This document shows, in pieces, positions 30,572 through 40,530 of a DNA stretch of 64,000 nucleotides. Made by a program: the position numbers and the translations under genes. How positions within the stretch are numbered: position 1 is the stretch's first letter; the number at the start of each line of letters is the position of its first letter. The notes under the pieces are model-generated. The model did not search any database. It saw only the letters and a program-made list of their open reading frames with translations, and had not been told where the DNA came from. The stretch comes from Trichomonas tenax (Eukaryota > Parabasalia > Trichomonadida > Trichomonadidae): assembly GCA_023091735.1 (NCBI GenBank), contig JALKBU010000113.1:1-64000 (forward strand), written 5' to 3'.

Positions 30572-31192
30572 TTACTTGCGCGGTGTTGGAGACTTTGGTG
30601 GTGTTACAGGAGATTTTGGTACAGAGGAATTCTGAGACTTTGGCTCATTAACTCTCATTGTGCGGCAGAGGTCTTCTTTCTGCTCTTTAGCTGTCTTGAG
30701 ATCGGCTCTAGCCTTATCAAATCTGTATTGAATCTGTCTTCTAATGAATTCGTCTGTTTCTGGTTCGAGCTCTATATCAAAGAGATCGACCTCTTTGATT
30801 TCTAAGCTCTGTTTAAAGCCAAGCTGGCAATTATCACCCTGTGATAATACAACTGTGTAGTTTGGATCCTTTTGAGAGTTTGCTTCGATGTATTTCTTTA
30901 TACTCTTTTGGAAATCTCTGAAATTGATCGATAATCCTGATTGTTTCTTGAAGGAATCATTAAATGATTTTTCGTCGAATTCGGCATAATAGAAAAAGTA
31001 TAAGTCAGCTTCCATTGTGACCTCAATACGGCACCTTGCACCGTCTTCATAAGAGATCATTCTCATATGGAAAGGAGCATCAGGAACAATCTGATGATGT
31101 TCATCCTGGAATTTTAGAGGTGCGTCCTCATCAAAGATAATCTCACCACCATCTTCGAGGCTTGGGTCAATATAAGCAGAAGATCGTGACAT
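30572..31192 (-). CDS. Short SAS-6-like (XRCC4-superfamily) centriole protein candidate
   Basis: 206 residues. The head domain spans about 20-140 and follows the SAS-6 N-terminal pattern: MRMISYEDGARCRIEVTMEA (strands), DLYFFYYAEFDEKSF in place of the SAS-6 'D-x-FFLY-x-x-x-x-x-E-x-x-F' signature, QSGLSINFRDFQKSIKKYI matching 'Q-x-L-x-x-DF-x-x-F-x-x-x-x-x-x-L', then SLEIKEVDLFDIELEPETDE. A short helix (145-175) stands where full SAS-6 has a long coiled coil. The tail is a chain of SP/TP sites (SPVTPPKSPTPRK), likely phosphorylated. SAS-6 forms the nine-fold cartwheel of centrioles; coil-less SAS6-like proteins are known in apicomplexans. CCDC61/VFL3 shares the fold and is the main alternative. 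Confidence 0.55.
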   Translation of the reverse strand: MSRSSAYIDPSLEDGGEIIFDEDAPLKFQDEHHQIVPDAPFHMRMISYEDGARCRIEVTMEADLYFFYYAEFDEKSFNDSFKKQSGLSINFRDFQKSIKKYIEANSQKDPNYTVVLSQGDNCQLGFKQSLEIKEVDLFDIELEPETDEFIRRQIQYRFDKARADLKTAKEQKEDLCRTMRVNEPKSQNSSVPKSPVTPPKSPTPRK

Positions 31193-31764
31193 TTATGTTA
31201 TTTTTATGTTTAACGATTATAATTAACAGAAATTTAAGAGACTCTCAGTTAACTGCAGATCTACATTCTACACACTATGTAGTGAATATTTTACTCATTA
31301 GTTTTTCATTTTCCCATTTATTTAACCAAAATTCATCAAATTTATGCAACTATCAAAAAGAACATTGAAAATATATTACATTGCAAAAAATATAAACCTG
31401 GAAAAAAGATCTTTTTATATCTCTATTTTTTAAAATGTTCAATTTTTTTTTCTTCTAATCTGCTCCTAAGCTCATAAATAAATTCTTAATTAGGGCCATA
31501 GAATCATACCCCAATCTTTCTACAAATGATTAAAAAATATTCATTAATTTTTTGATATCATTAGAAATATACATATATTCTCAATGAAAGCATTTTATTT
31601 ATAAATGGAACATATATTATATAGAGTTTTGATAGTAGTATCAAATCAATCAAAGCATTGTATTTCTTTTCATTGGACAATCGATTCCAGCAAAAGAAAA
31701 TTGCTGCCTCATGAATTTTTCCATTAATTACACACAAAGATCATGTAAATTATTGATTTTAATT
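31193..31764. other. Non-coding region
   Basis: AT-rich upstream region of the SAS-6-like gene; no further feature seen. Confidence 0.55.
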
Positions 31765-32090
31765 AATCAAAGCCGGTGAAAGCTTTGAGTGCAGACTTAA
31801 ATCTTCTCTGAATTGCTAAACTGAGATTGGATCAAATTTTAATTGTTGATCTTTGAGAGCTTCAAGCAATTTGTCGCGTGCTGATTTAAGGAGTTCAATT
31901 TATTCCTTTCTGCAGAAGTTTTTGGAAAATTAAATCTTTCTTGCATTTAAAGAACATTGAATTTACGCCTGTTGTGTATTATTTTATATGGAATTATGCC
32001 AAAAACATGGTTATTCTCTTCAGAAGCAGTGTCAGATGCACTAGCACCCTTATAAAGAAGTGGCTTCATGATCATGAATTAATCCATCTA
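31765..32090 (-). pseudogene. Frameshifted coding relic, unknown family
   Basis: Minus strand. Readable pieces are MKPLLYKGASASDTASEENN, FGIIPYKIIHNRRKFNVL followed by a stop, MQERFNFPKTSAERNK, then one frame over IELLKSARDKLLEALKDQQL, FDPISV, a stop, and QFREDLSLHSKLSPAL. The order and composition look like one eroded gene. I cannot assign a family. Confidence 0.4.
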
Positions 32091-32640
32091 ACATTGAAAG
32101 ACAGTTCTTAATTACTGCATCATTAATAATGTTCAGAACATTTTTTTTGATGTATTACAGAGATATCTTGAGTGCTCTTAAGAATACTAAGTTGACACGA
32201 TTGTGTCGGTTATAGGTTTTAATAGGCTCATGAAGTTGCAATGATCTCAAGCTTTAAATTGACATTTCAAAATAAATTACATACTTCTAGGTAACAATTT
32301 CATTGATGGGAATCCCATTTGAAATCAAATGATAAAGTCGAATTTCCCATGTGGTAGTAATACAAATGTTTTATTATTCATTTCAGTGTTCAACATTATG
32401 GTATGAGATCAATCTATCACATTTTATCATTATTATGATATTGAATCAGAATTATCTTAAGAATATTATCTAATTCGTTATCCTTACATTATCTTTTTCT
32501 GGCAAATCATTTATGTTGTATTGGATTCAGTTCAATTTTCCAAGTTCATTTCACCAATAAAATCCATGCAACATTGTTAATACAAACAGCGCAAAAAAGA
32601 AGAAGATAAATTTAATAAATCATAATTTCAATTCTATCAT

Positions 32641-33304
32641 TGGACTTTATCGGAATAAAGTAGTTTAGCGGAATTAAGTACCCTTTTTCCGAATAAACTC
32701 AATTAGGAATAACCGCCGGAATTTGTCATTGGAATAATGGAATTTATCCGATTTGCCATAAATATATGGAATTATTTCCCTATTGGAATTGAGACTTAAG
32801 TCGATATAGTCTATTGGAATAAAGTACCCTTTATTCTTCAAATCCGAAATAATAGGAATTGCGAATCAATATAAGGTTAAATCCATTGGTGGATAAGGGT
32901 AAAATTTTGGAAATCAAGGGGAAACTTTCTGAGCAATAATTATACAATAATCGAAAAACAGCATTTATACATCTTAGCTTTTAGCATATAAATATATTAT
33001 AATACTATGCATATCATGAATATAATAACATTATATGGACATTCCCTGGTAACAACTACAGAATGTGTTCGAAAGCAAATAACTGTTCAAAAATCCTTAA
33101 ACCTTATTCCTCACCAAAAAGTTTATTCCAATAGACTATATCGACTTAAGTCTCAATTCCAATAGGGAAATAATTCCATATATTTATGGCAAATCGGATA
33201 AATTCCATTATTCCAATGACAAATTCCGGCGGTTATTCCTAATTGAGTTTATTCGGAAAAAGGGTACTTAATTCCGCTAAACTACTTTATTCCGATAAAG
33301 TCCA
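32641..33304. mobile_element. Foldback/MITE-like element with perfect 183-bp inverted repeats
   Basis: The left arm (32641-32823) and right arm (33122-33304) are exact reverse complements over 183 bases as read here, around a 298-base centre with no ORF. Each arm is built from repeated GGAAT units, about ten in the first 220 bases, and the motif GGAATWAAGTACCCTTTWTT occurs at 32670-32690 and again at 32816-32836. No transposase is encoded. No obvious target duplication is seen at the edges. Perfect arm identity implies recent formation or gene-conversion-like homogenisation. Confidence 0.8.
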
Positions 33305-33458
33305 TTTTCACATCTAATGACCCGGATGTAGGAATGGCGTATTTTCAGGTTGTGACGTTTTTTAACAATGCGTTTTTATTGGATTTTTTTTTTCTGAATT
33401 TGTTTTTGCCACAATTGAAAATGTAAGATGACACCAGAATGCATGTTTCAGTGTTTTG

Positions 33459-34469
33459 ATGCTTTTCCATAGCGACTTTGCTCCTGAAGACCTATGGGAG
33501 CAGTTTTTCGGTACATCATTTAGCGGGCAAAAATACGACCACTGCAAAAACTGCACAATCGACAAAAACAACGCCGAAATCTACATTTATTCTAGCATCT
33601 TCTACGATCTGACATCAGGATGTGTTATAATAGAAAACGCGTCACCAAAATTTCTTCATTCATCCTGTTTCTTTGATAATTGCCGAAGAAGCAGTAATGG
33701 TGGTGCTATATACATATGTTGCACCAGTCGAATCATCCAACATCGATTTTGTACAACAAATACTTTCGTCACAAGCGGAGATGCTTTTCATTCATATATT
33801 ATGACATCGTCGGATTGGAACAATCTTATTATTGAGTGTTCTATCTCACAATGTTCTCAGAGCTCTCAAAGTTACATTTTTTTTTCATACTCTGGAATTT
33901 GCGGACTTTTTTCATCAAATATTTCAAAGAATTCTGCATACCAAGCACCAGGGTTTTTCATTTCTCATGTAAAAGGGAAATGTACAACAAATTATTCAAC
34001 GTTTGAAAATAATTTAGCGAATAATATTTGTTTTCTTCATGGAAATTCACTTTCAGACAATTTTTATGATTATTCATGCAATTTCGTTAATAATTCGCAA
34101 ACATCATCAAGTTGGGGAATTTTTTATTCATATGCTCCTGCAGTTATCGAAAGCTGCACAATTCTTGGTCCATATGGCACAGGATCAATATTTAGCACGC
34201 AGGGTCCGGGATATTACGAGATTCGTAAATGCAAAGTTGATGCTTTTACGACAAATATTGAAGGAGGTACCATTAACACAATAGAAGTTATCACCGCGAA
34301 TGAATTGAATTCATTATCACATCTTTCCACATTTAAGTGTCAAGCGCAAATCAAATTAATATTCATAATTGAGAATCACAATAACGAAGAAACAATTGCG
34401 AACAACTATGCTTCTAAATTCATTTCATTACACGCTTTATTCAGTCATATTTTTATGAACTATTCATAA
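33459..34469 (+). CDS. Pmp-like parallel beta-helix protein, possibly truncated
   Basis: 336 residues from the ATG at 33459; the codon before it is TTG. The sequence is a series of short beta-strand rungs with Asn, Ser and Cys at turns: CTIDKNNAEIYIYSSIFYDL, SGCVIIENASPKF, CFFDNCRRSSNGGAIYICC, and later repeats of the form FxNN. The NGGAIY signature is that of Chlamydia Pmp-like proteins, which trichomonads encode by the dozen as probable surface or secreted proteins. No signal peptide precedes it and no clear membrane anchor follows, and 336 residues is short for the family, so it may be a 5'- and 3'-truncated gene. It starts 155 bases from the foldback element. Confidence 0.5.
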   Translation: MLFHSDFAPEDLWEQFFGTSFSGQKYDHCKNCTIDKNNAEIYIYSSIFYDLTSGCVIIENASPKFLHSSCFFDNCRRSSNGGAIYICCTSRIIQHRFCTTNTFVTSGDAFHSYIMTSSDWNNLIIECSISQCSQSSQSYIFFSYSGICGLFSSNISKNSAYQAPGFFISHVKGKCTTNYSTFENNLANNICFLHGNSLSDNFYDYSCNFVNNSQTSSSWGIFYSYAPAVIESCTILGPYGTGSIFSTQGPGYYEIRKCKVDAFTTNIEGGTINTIEVITANELNSLSHLSTFKCQAQIKLIFIIENHNNEETIANNYASKFISLHALFSHIFMNYS

Positions 34470-34803
34470 CTTTAAGCAATATTTTTGTTGCTTCATTCAC
34501 TACTTTCACTATTTTTTTTCTCCATTATTCGACTATTTTTTGTTTGTTTGTTTGTTTTCTTCTCAGAATGAACATTTTTCTTACCTTAGCATTAGAATTC
34601 TAATTGCATAATGTGGTAACTCTCAAATGCATCAAGTTCATTCTCATCTTATGTGCTTTCTTATAAATTGTTTCATACAAAATATGATGAAACTCCCTTT
34701 CGCCCTAGATTTTGGGCTGAAGCTTACGGGATATCATATACCGCTTTAGGCAACTCTGTTTGGGATATGCTTTTACAAAAGTGAGTTTTTTTTCCTTTTC
34801 TGT
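34470..34803. other. Non-coding region
   Basis: T-rich sequence after the Pmp-like gene, with no gene or repeat recognised. Confidence 0.5.
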
Positions 34804-34805
34804 TA

Positions 34806-35020
34806 CAGTGGGTCAAAAAAAGCCGGCCACTGGCGCGAAATCCAACAATCCCTACCAGTGAAACTTAGGGTTTGTTCCAATGTCAGATCCATATGGAAAA
34901 ACCATAGTTTGGGAATATTTCAAGAATCAATTTACGTATTGGAAAAGAAACATTTTTGCCCTTGCAGCTGCACACAAGAATTTTTAAAAAATCGGGTCTC
35001 TGGCCCCAGCATATTGAATT
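34806..35020. mobile_element. Solo Tc1/mariner-like transposon end
   Basis: TA at 34804-34805 is followed by CAGTGGGTCAAAAAAAGCCG and then about 190 bases of GC-richer sequence (including GGCCACTGGCGCGAAA and GGGTCTCTGGCCCC). TA plus CAGT(G)GG is the usual outer end of Tc1/mariner elements. No matching opposite end and no transposase are found in the window, so this is an isolated remnant. Confidence 0.35.
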
Positions 35021-35057
35021 AATTTAATTTATTATCTAATGGTCAGTATAACACAAT

Positions 35058-35133
35058 AGAAGAAACAATTATGAATAGCAATGATTCATTGTTCATCTCA
35101 CTACACACATTACTCAGTCATTTATTAATGAAT
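35058..35133 (+). pseudogene. Duplicated 3' fragment of the Pmp-like gene
   Basis: The segment is a diverged copy of 34384-34461, the last 26 codons of the Pmp-like gene: both read EETI, then an Asn-rich stretch, then FISLHALFSHIFMN or FISLHTLLSHLLMN. It implies that a second copy of the gene once stood here, now replaced by the mariner-like remnant. Confidence 0.5.
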
Positions 35134-38100
35134 TGATCTTAGCTGAAATCCTCATATTTTAATGTTGGGTCATGGATTCAATGGGCAACAACCATTTGGT
35201 TGGCACCAGGAAGTCACTGAAGACATCATTTGTGATGTCCTCAAGCAAGTCGTCCAGTAAACATTTATCTATGCTCTAATCTTTCGCATCTATCTTCATT
35301 ATAAATATATGATTGTCAACTTCATTTATAAATAGAATATTTTCACATCTAAACGATCTTCCATATATACTTCTAAATAGTAAGTTTTGATCTTCTTTTG
35401 TTCATGAATTCAACATAGAGTTGCATCAAGTTTATTTTTGGTTTAGGAGAGTTTAAGATCCAATGATTGGTCATTGCAATTAATGAGGAAATGGATGAAG
35501 TACTGAAGAAAGGTTTATCATAGCTAACTAACATAATTGTGGAATCCAATAGATTATAGATCCATTAGAATGTATAATGGAATAGAAGAAAGTTTATTGT
35601 CATAAAATTTACTTCGATTTTAGGCCAATGTTACAATGCAACTGTCACAAAATCTGATTAAATGCTATACTCATGGCAGAAAGCCGAATCAAATTATCAA
35701 GTCTTGTTATTATTAACCTTGTTTTCGACAATTTTCGATATGGCCGAAAAGCATGTGACAGTAAACTTCGAAAATTAATTTGGCAGATATGAATAGAAAG
35801 AAGTGAAGTTCATTAACACAACATGTTTGTGTCTATTTCTATTCTCTCTTTTGCAGAATACAAAAGAATAATTTTTTTGAATTAGCAAGCAAAATATAAA
35901 GGAGAGTTTGGCTCAGATGTCTTTGCGACCTTTGGCTTCAATGGTAATAATAACGTCATCAAAGGGCAGTCAAAAAGAAACTGTCCTAAAAATGGATTGC
36001 GAATAAATGGAGGCATCGGTACAAGATCGGCTTCTCTGATCTTGCAGACCTCTCTGATCAGATTGATGATGGATGAGCATATCTGTGGTGGTGATTGTGG
36101 AGGAGGAGAGTCAATAGTTGGCTTTGTTTATACTGTCTTCTTCTTTTCATAACAAGGTGGATAACTGATGATATGCTTCTCTAATCCTAATATCAAGGAA
36201 ATTTCCAGAAATATTTTTCTCAAACATCCGAATTCTTCTCATGTCGATGTGATATATCTAAGATGTGAGCAATTGAACATTCATATTATTTCAATATATC
36301 ATCATTCGAATATGAAATGTATCAAAATGAAATAAATTATCTCAATGCATTTGAAATTTATCTATTGAGGGACAACTTAATCTATATCCTATTCCATTTT
36401 ATCTCAATGCAAAATTCGAAAATATAATAAATGCCCTAAATTTTAAAGCCCTTCCTACCTCCCTTCCTCCCAATTTTTTCGATAAAATTTATATAGTGTA
36501 TTCCATGTGGCATGGGGAATATGTCCTATTAAGGACTAAGCTTGGTGAACCTGAGTTCTCGAGATTTCAAAATTGGAAAATTATCATATATCTGATTTCA
36601 AATCTGACTTTACATGACAAATATGGCATAACGGTTAGGATCAATATTTTCATTTTTTTATAAACATCATGCATTTTATGAACATGCATTATTATTCTAG
36701 TTAATGTATGGACGCACATGCATTTACATTGTTCAGGAGCATTGTTTTCTGCCACCCAAACAGAAATAACCCAATAAATAAAATTAAATTATTGGAAGTT
36801 CATTGATGAGTTAACTGATATTTTGCTAATATTTATGTACAAAATGAAGCCTTCAATAGTTCTCGATGTCTTCTATTAATGTAATTCGAATGAAAGAAAA
36901 ATTTATTCGATGTGACAATTGATCAATTTCTTGGGGATCCTATAGTATTCATAAAATAATAATTCATGACAATGTACAGAAGTACAACCAAAATGTATTC
37001 TATGAATAGCAGAGGTAAATATAGTATCTAAACAAAAATATATTAACTTTTTGCTATCAATGAAAATATTTGGCGGATATTATTATTTTCGATTCAGATA
37101 AGTGTGCAATTTTCAGCGAAACCAAAATACCAAACAAATAATATTATGATGAATCATTTTGTCACTTTTATATCATATGAAAAAGACGTTAATTTTTTGA
37201 CATCAAGTGTTCAGCCCACAACATGGATACGCAAAGCCAATTATCGTGGGAGCTATATATCGTATCTCGATACCCAATAGATAGAAAAATCTGTAAAATT
37301 TCTTAAATTGCCGAAATTTCATCACCAATTTACCTATCCTTCATTGATACTATCAATTAAAGTTGAGTATATTACTACACATCAATAATGCATGTATATA
37401 TTTTTAGAAAACATCGCATATATAGTTAAAATTAGTTAAATCTAATTCGTATCTCCAAAAGTTAGGTTTCTGCAGCATTCATATTACAGCTGCAGGTTCA
37501 TGTCTATACTGACACTATAACTACGAAAGATGATACAATAAAATTGACTACTAATTTTTATATATATATAATGACTAAACGAAGCTTATAAACATATATA
37601 AAAGTCAAAATAATTATATGTTGCTCGCTTAATAATGCAAAATTTCGATTTTTTTAAAAAATCACTATTAATTCAAATATAGTCTTGATTATGAATTTCT
37701 AACTGATTCATTACATATGTATATCTAGTAGTTAAAAGAATTTTTATGTGCGTTTAGCTGTTACACAATAGGACATAAAGATAATCCGAACTTTTTCCAT
37801 CCGAGGTATAACCTTAAAGAGTAAGAAGGTATTTTAAATTTTCAACAGATGTAGGCCGTCAAATTTTTTTTCACGTTTGCAGCAAAAACGATCCACATTC
37901 TTGTGTAGAGAACGTTCTAAGTTCTGGGACCAAGATATGTTAAAGACTACTATATGCTTAACATTTCAATGTTAAGGGAAAGAATCATATTTCAATTTCT
38001 TATGAATATATTCTCGATTAAATATTAATCTCAGATCCAGTCATTTCAATATATCACAAATCACAATCTACGTCATGAATGATCTGAATCCACACAAAAA

Positions 38101-38261
38101 AGTATATCACAGAAATTAAATATTTTATCTTTTTAAAAAGCCAAGAGAATCTTCTAAAGCACATACAATTCTGCAAACCTAGCATATGTATTTCACGCTG
38201 TTTTGAGTTGATTTTGGTCCGCCAATTTTGAGTTTCTTATAAACGAATCCCATTTCCTAAA
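35134..38261. other. Long non-coding region with scattered coding relics
   Basis: AT-rich. Relics: a 32-codon frame at 35162-35260 (MLGHGFNGQQPFGWHQEVTE), and an 88-codon frame without ATG at 35886-36152 that includes NGGIGTRSASL and HICGGDCGGGESIVG. Neither has an initiator or a recognised family. No stable RNA gene is recognised. Confidence 0.45.
35886..36152 (+). pseudogene. ATG-less open stretch, Gly-rich, unknown
   Basis: Open for 88 codons between an in-frame TAG and a TAA. The peptide includes GEFGSDVFATFGFNGNNNV and CGGDCGGGES, unlike the AT-driven composition of random frames here. No start codon, so probably a decayed gene fragment. Confidence 0.3.
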
Positions 38262-38351
38262 ATGTATGCGATAAAAATCATGTTCTTATGCTTTGCATTT
38301 TTAAACAATGTATATTCTAATGAAAGTAGTAATAAACGCGACAACCTCTAA
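38262..38351 (+). CDS. Possible 29-residue secreted peptide ORF
   Basis: ATG at 38262, stop TAA at 38349-38351. The first 18 residues, MYAIKIMFLCFAFLNNVY, have the form of a signal peptide with likely cleavage after SN or NVYS, followed by ESSNKRDNL. It could be the start of a lost secreted-protein gene, a genuine micro-ORF, or chance. No TCA initiator is found next to the ATG. Confidence 0.2.
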   Translation: MYAIKIMFLCFAFLNNVYSNESSNKRDNL

Positions 38352-38909
38352 ATATCCAACCTTATAGCAGTCATTAGACAGTATTTATGGAATCAAATTC
38401 GGAATATTTTTAGTTGTCGAAATACTAAATAACAATTTTTGCCATTTTGCCGTGTAAAAATGTAAACTTGCTATTTTTGTCATAATCCAATTAAAATCTG
38501 GATATTTCCGTTGATTCCAACTCTCTGATAATTATAAATCAATACTCTGGAGTTATTTTTTCATTTTATCTCAAAATTGTCTCAAAATTTTCCAAATTTG
38601 AATTTTTCATATAAAAATCAACGACCAAAAGTATTTCATCTTTTTGTGCTCTTATCTAGAAATCGGTGGACCAGTTTTTACGCGCCTCACTAGAAAATGA
38701 TGTATGCAGGGCAGCGAACATATGGTAACAATTTGAGTCAATTCTCTTGGATTTGTCTTCACTGACCTTCTTCTTTTTCAACCTTTGCACCACACAATTT
38801 TTTTATTTAAAAATATTACTCTACCATTGAGATAATAAATGAATTTAACGTTTAAAAATGATTGTAATTAAGTTTTAAAAGATTTTGAAATTTTAAACGT
38901 GCAATTTTA
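38352..38909. other. Upstream region of the AP endonuclease gene
   Basis: AT-rich. The last 20 bases read TTTTAAACGTGCAATTTTA before the ATG, with no TCA initiator. Confidence 0.5.
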
Positions 38910-39788
38910 ATGAGCTCCGAGGTTACAACGACTGGTTCTGTTGTGAAGATTGTAACATGGAATGTTGCATCACTTAGAGCCAGGTGGAAGGATAATTTCA
39001 CTTTTTACATCAATTCATCAAAACCAGACGTTATTTGTATTCAAGAAACAAAATTTCACACAGATATGAAAGAATCGCTGAAAGATTTCAAGTTGCCAGG
39101 ATACAAGGGATACTTTTTCCATGCTAAAAAGGCAGGTTACGCTGGAACATGCATTTATACGAAATTTAAACCTGTTTCTGTGAAGAGAAGTTTCCAAGAT
39201 CCTGATGGCAGATGCATTACAATGGAATTCAAGAATTTCTACTTGATTAATACATATGTTGTCAACGCAGGCGAAGATTTAGGCAGATTAAATTATAAGA
39301 TTAATGAATGGAATCCAAAGATAAAGAAACATATACAAGAACTCGAGAAAAAGAAACCTGTGATATGGACAGGCGATTTAAACGTTGCTCACGAGCCAAT
39401 TGATATTTGGCAAGCGGAAGGACATGAAAAAGTGGCCGGATATACAAATGATGAGAGAAAATGGTTTGATGAGTTCCTCAATGAAGGCCATATTGATATA
39501 TTTAGACATTTGCATCCAGAATCACACGAATTTACATTCTTTAACTATCGTGGAGCAGCCAAATCGAAGAACCAAGGATGGAGAATCGACTATTTCATTA
39601 CAGGAAAAGGAGATATCGAAATATTAGGTATCATCGATTGTGCAATAGAAGGAAGTGTCGACGGAAGTGACCATCAACCAGTGATGCTTTTGGCAGATAA
39701 AAACATTATCATGAAAGGTGATGAAGAAATAGAATGCGCTGATGTTGAACTTTTGACTGCCAACAACATCAAAAACTTCTTTGGATAA
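38910..39788 (+). CDS. AP endonuclease, ExoIII/APE1 family
   Basis: 292 residues covering the whole exonuclease III fold. All catalytic motifs are present: TWNVASLRA (Asn18), QETK (Glu46), NTYVVNAG (Tyr116, Asn119), GDLNVAHEPID (Asp156, Asn158), GWRIDYF (Asp227) and GSDHQPV (Asp254, His255). It cleaves the backbone 5' of abasic sites in base-excision repair, with Mg2+, in the nucleus. The N-terminus is short and lacks the redox region of animal APE1. A C-terminal extension of about 30 residues (ending NIKNFFG) follows the fold. Confidence 0.95.
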   Translation: MSSEVTTTGSVVKIVTWNVASLRARWKDNFTFYINSSKPDVICIQETKFHTDMKESLKDFKLPGYKGYFFHAKKAGYAGTCIYTKFKPVSVKRSFQDPDGRCITMEFKNFYLINTYVVNAGEDLGRLNYKINEWNPKIKKHIQELEKKKPVIWTGDLNVAHEPIDIWQAEGHEKVAGYTNDERKWFDEFLNEGHIDIFRHLHPESHEFTFFNYRGAAKSKNQGWRIDYFITGKGDIEILGIIDCAIEGSVDGSDHQPVMLLADKNIIMKGDEEIECADVELLTANNIKNFFG

Positions 39789-40517
39789 ACTCTTATATTA
39801 GCCTATCAACTATAACTTCAATATTATTTCAGATTTCATTATTCTTCGATATTCATCATTAAGATTGAAAATAAGCAAAGTTGAATATTATAAAATCAAT
39901 ATACTATACGAATGTATAACAAATGATATATAATGAATCATTAATTGTTGATTATATATTTCAAAAATTTTCATATTTGGGATTGAGCTCTAATTGAGCA
40001 TTAATAACCGAAATAAACGAAGTTTCATTATTACTCCCTTTAACATTAGACTGTTTATTCGTTTATAAAATAATGATCAAATATCTCAAATGAAAACCAG
40101 ATAACAACACAATGCATCTGTATTAAGTTCGATATGGAGAGTATAAGTACTCATTTCTATTAGTTACTCCGAAAAAAAGAACTATATATCTGTTCCAATC
40201 AACAATAGTCATATATATTTTCTCATGGAATGCTTAAAATAGTTTCAATGTTCAAGTCAATCTCATTTTGAACTCCATTTCAATTGAAATTAAAGAGATA
40301 AAGAATGAAATAACACATCTATGAAATTTGTCACTTGTTAAGCATATCAATTTTAAATTCATGAAATCTTGGGAAAATATATGAAATTTTGGGTTTCGGC
40401 TTTGGGAATCAATGATCAACAATGAGATCTATCATTATGCCATGGTTTGCTGGAAATCTAATTCACACAAAACAAATTTTGCCAATGAATCATTTTTCTA
40501 AAAAAATATCCAGACAA
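39789..40517. other. Intergenic region
   Basis: About 730 AT-rich bases with no recognised feature apart from the promoter of the next gene. Confidence 0.55.
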
Positions 40518-40523
40518 TCACTT
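40518..40523 (+). promoter_or_regulatory. Initiator-like element TCACTT
   Basis: TCACTTTC with +1 A at 40520, 11 bases before the ATG at 40531. A close match to the trichomonad consensus. Confidence 0.6.
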
Positions 40524-40530
40524 TCATCAA

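Noticed and set aside
32641..32860. GGAAT pentamers as a satellite array
   Set aside because: Spacing is irregular and the units sit within matched inverted arms of one element, not in a tandem array.
34821..35013. Pol III or tRNA-like gene in the GC-rich patch after the Pmp-like gene
   Set aside because: The patch starts with a TA-CAGTGGG terminus typical of Tc1/mariner and has no cloverleaf pairing.
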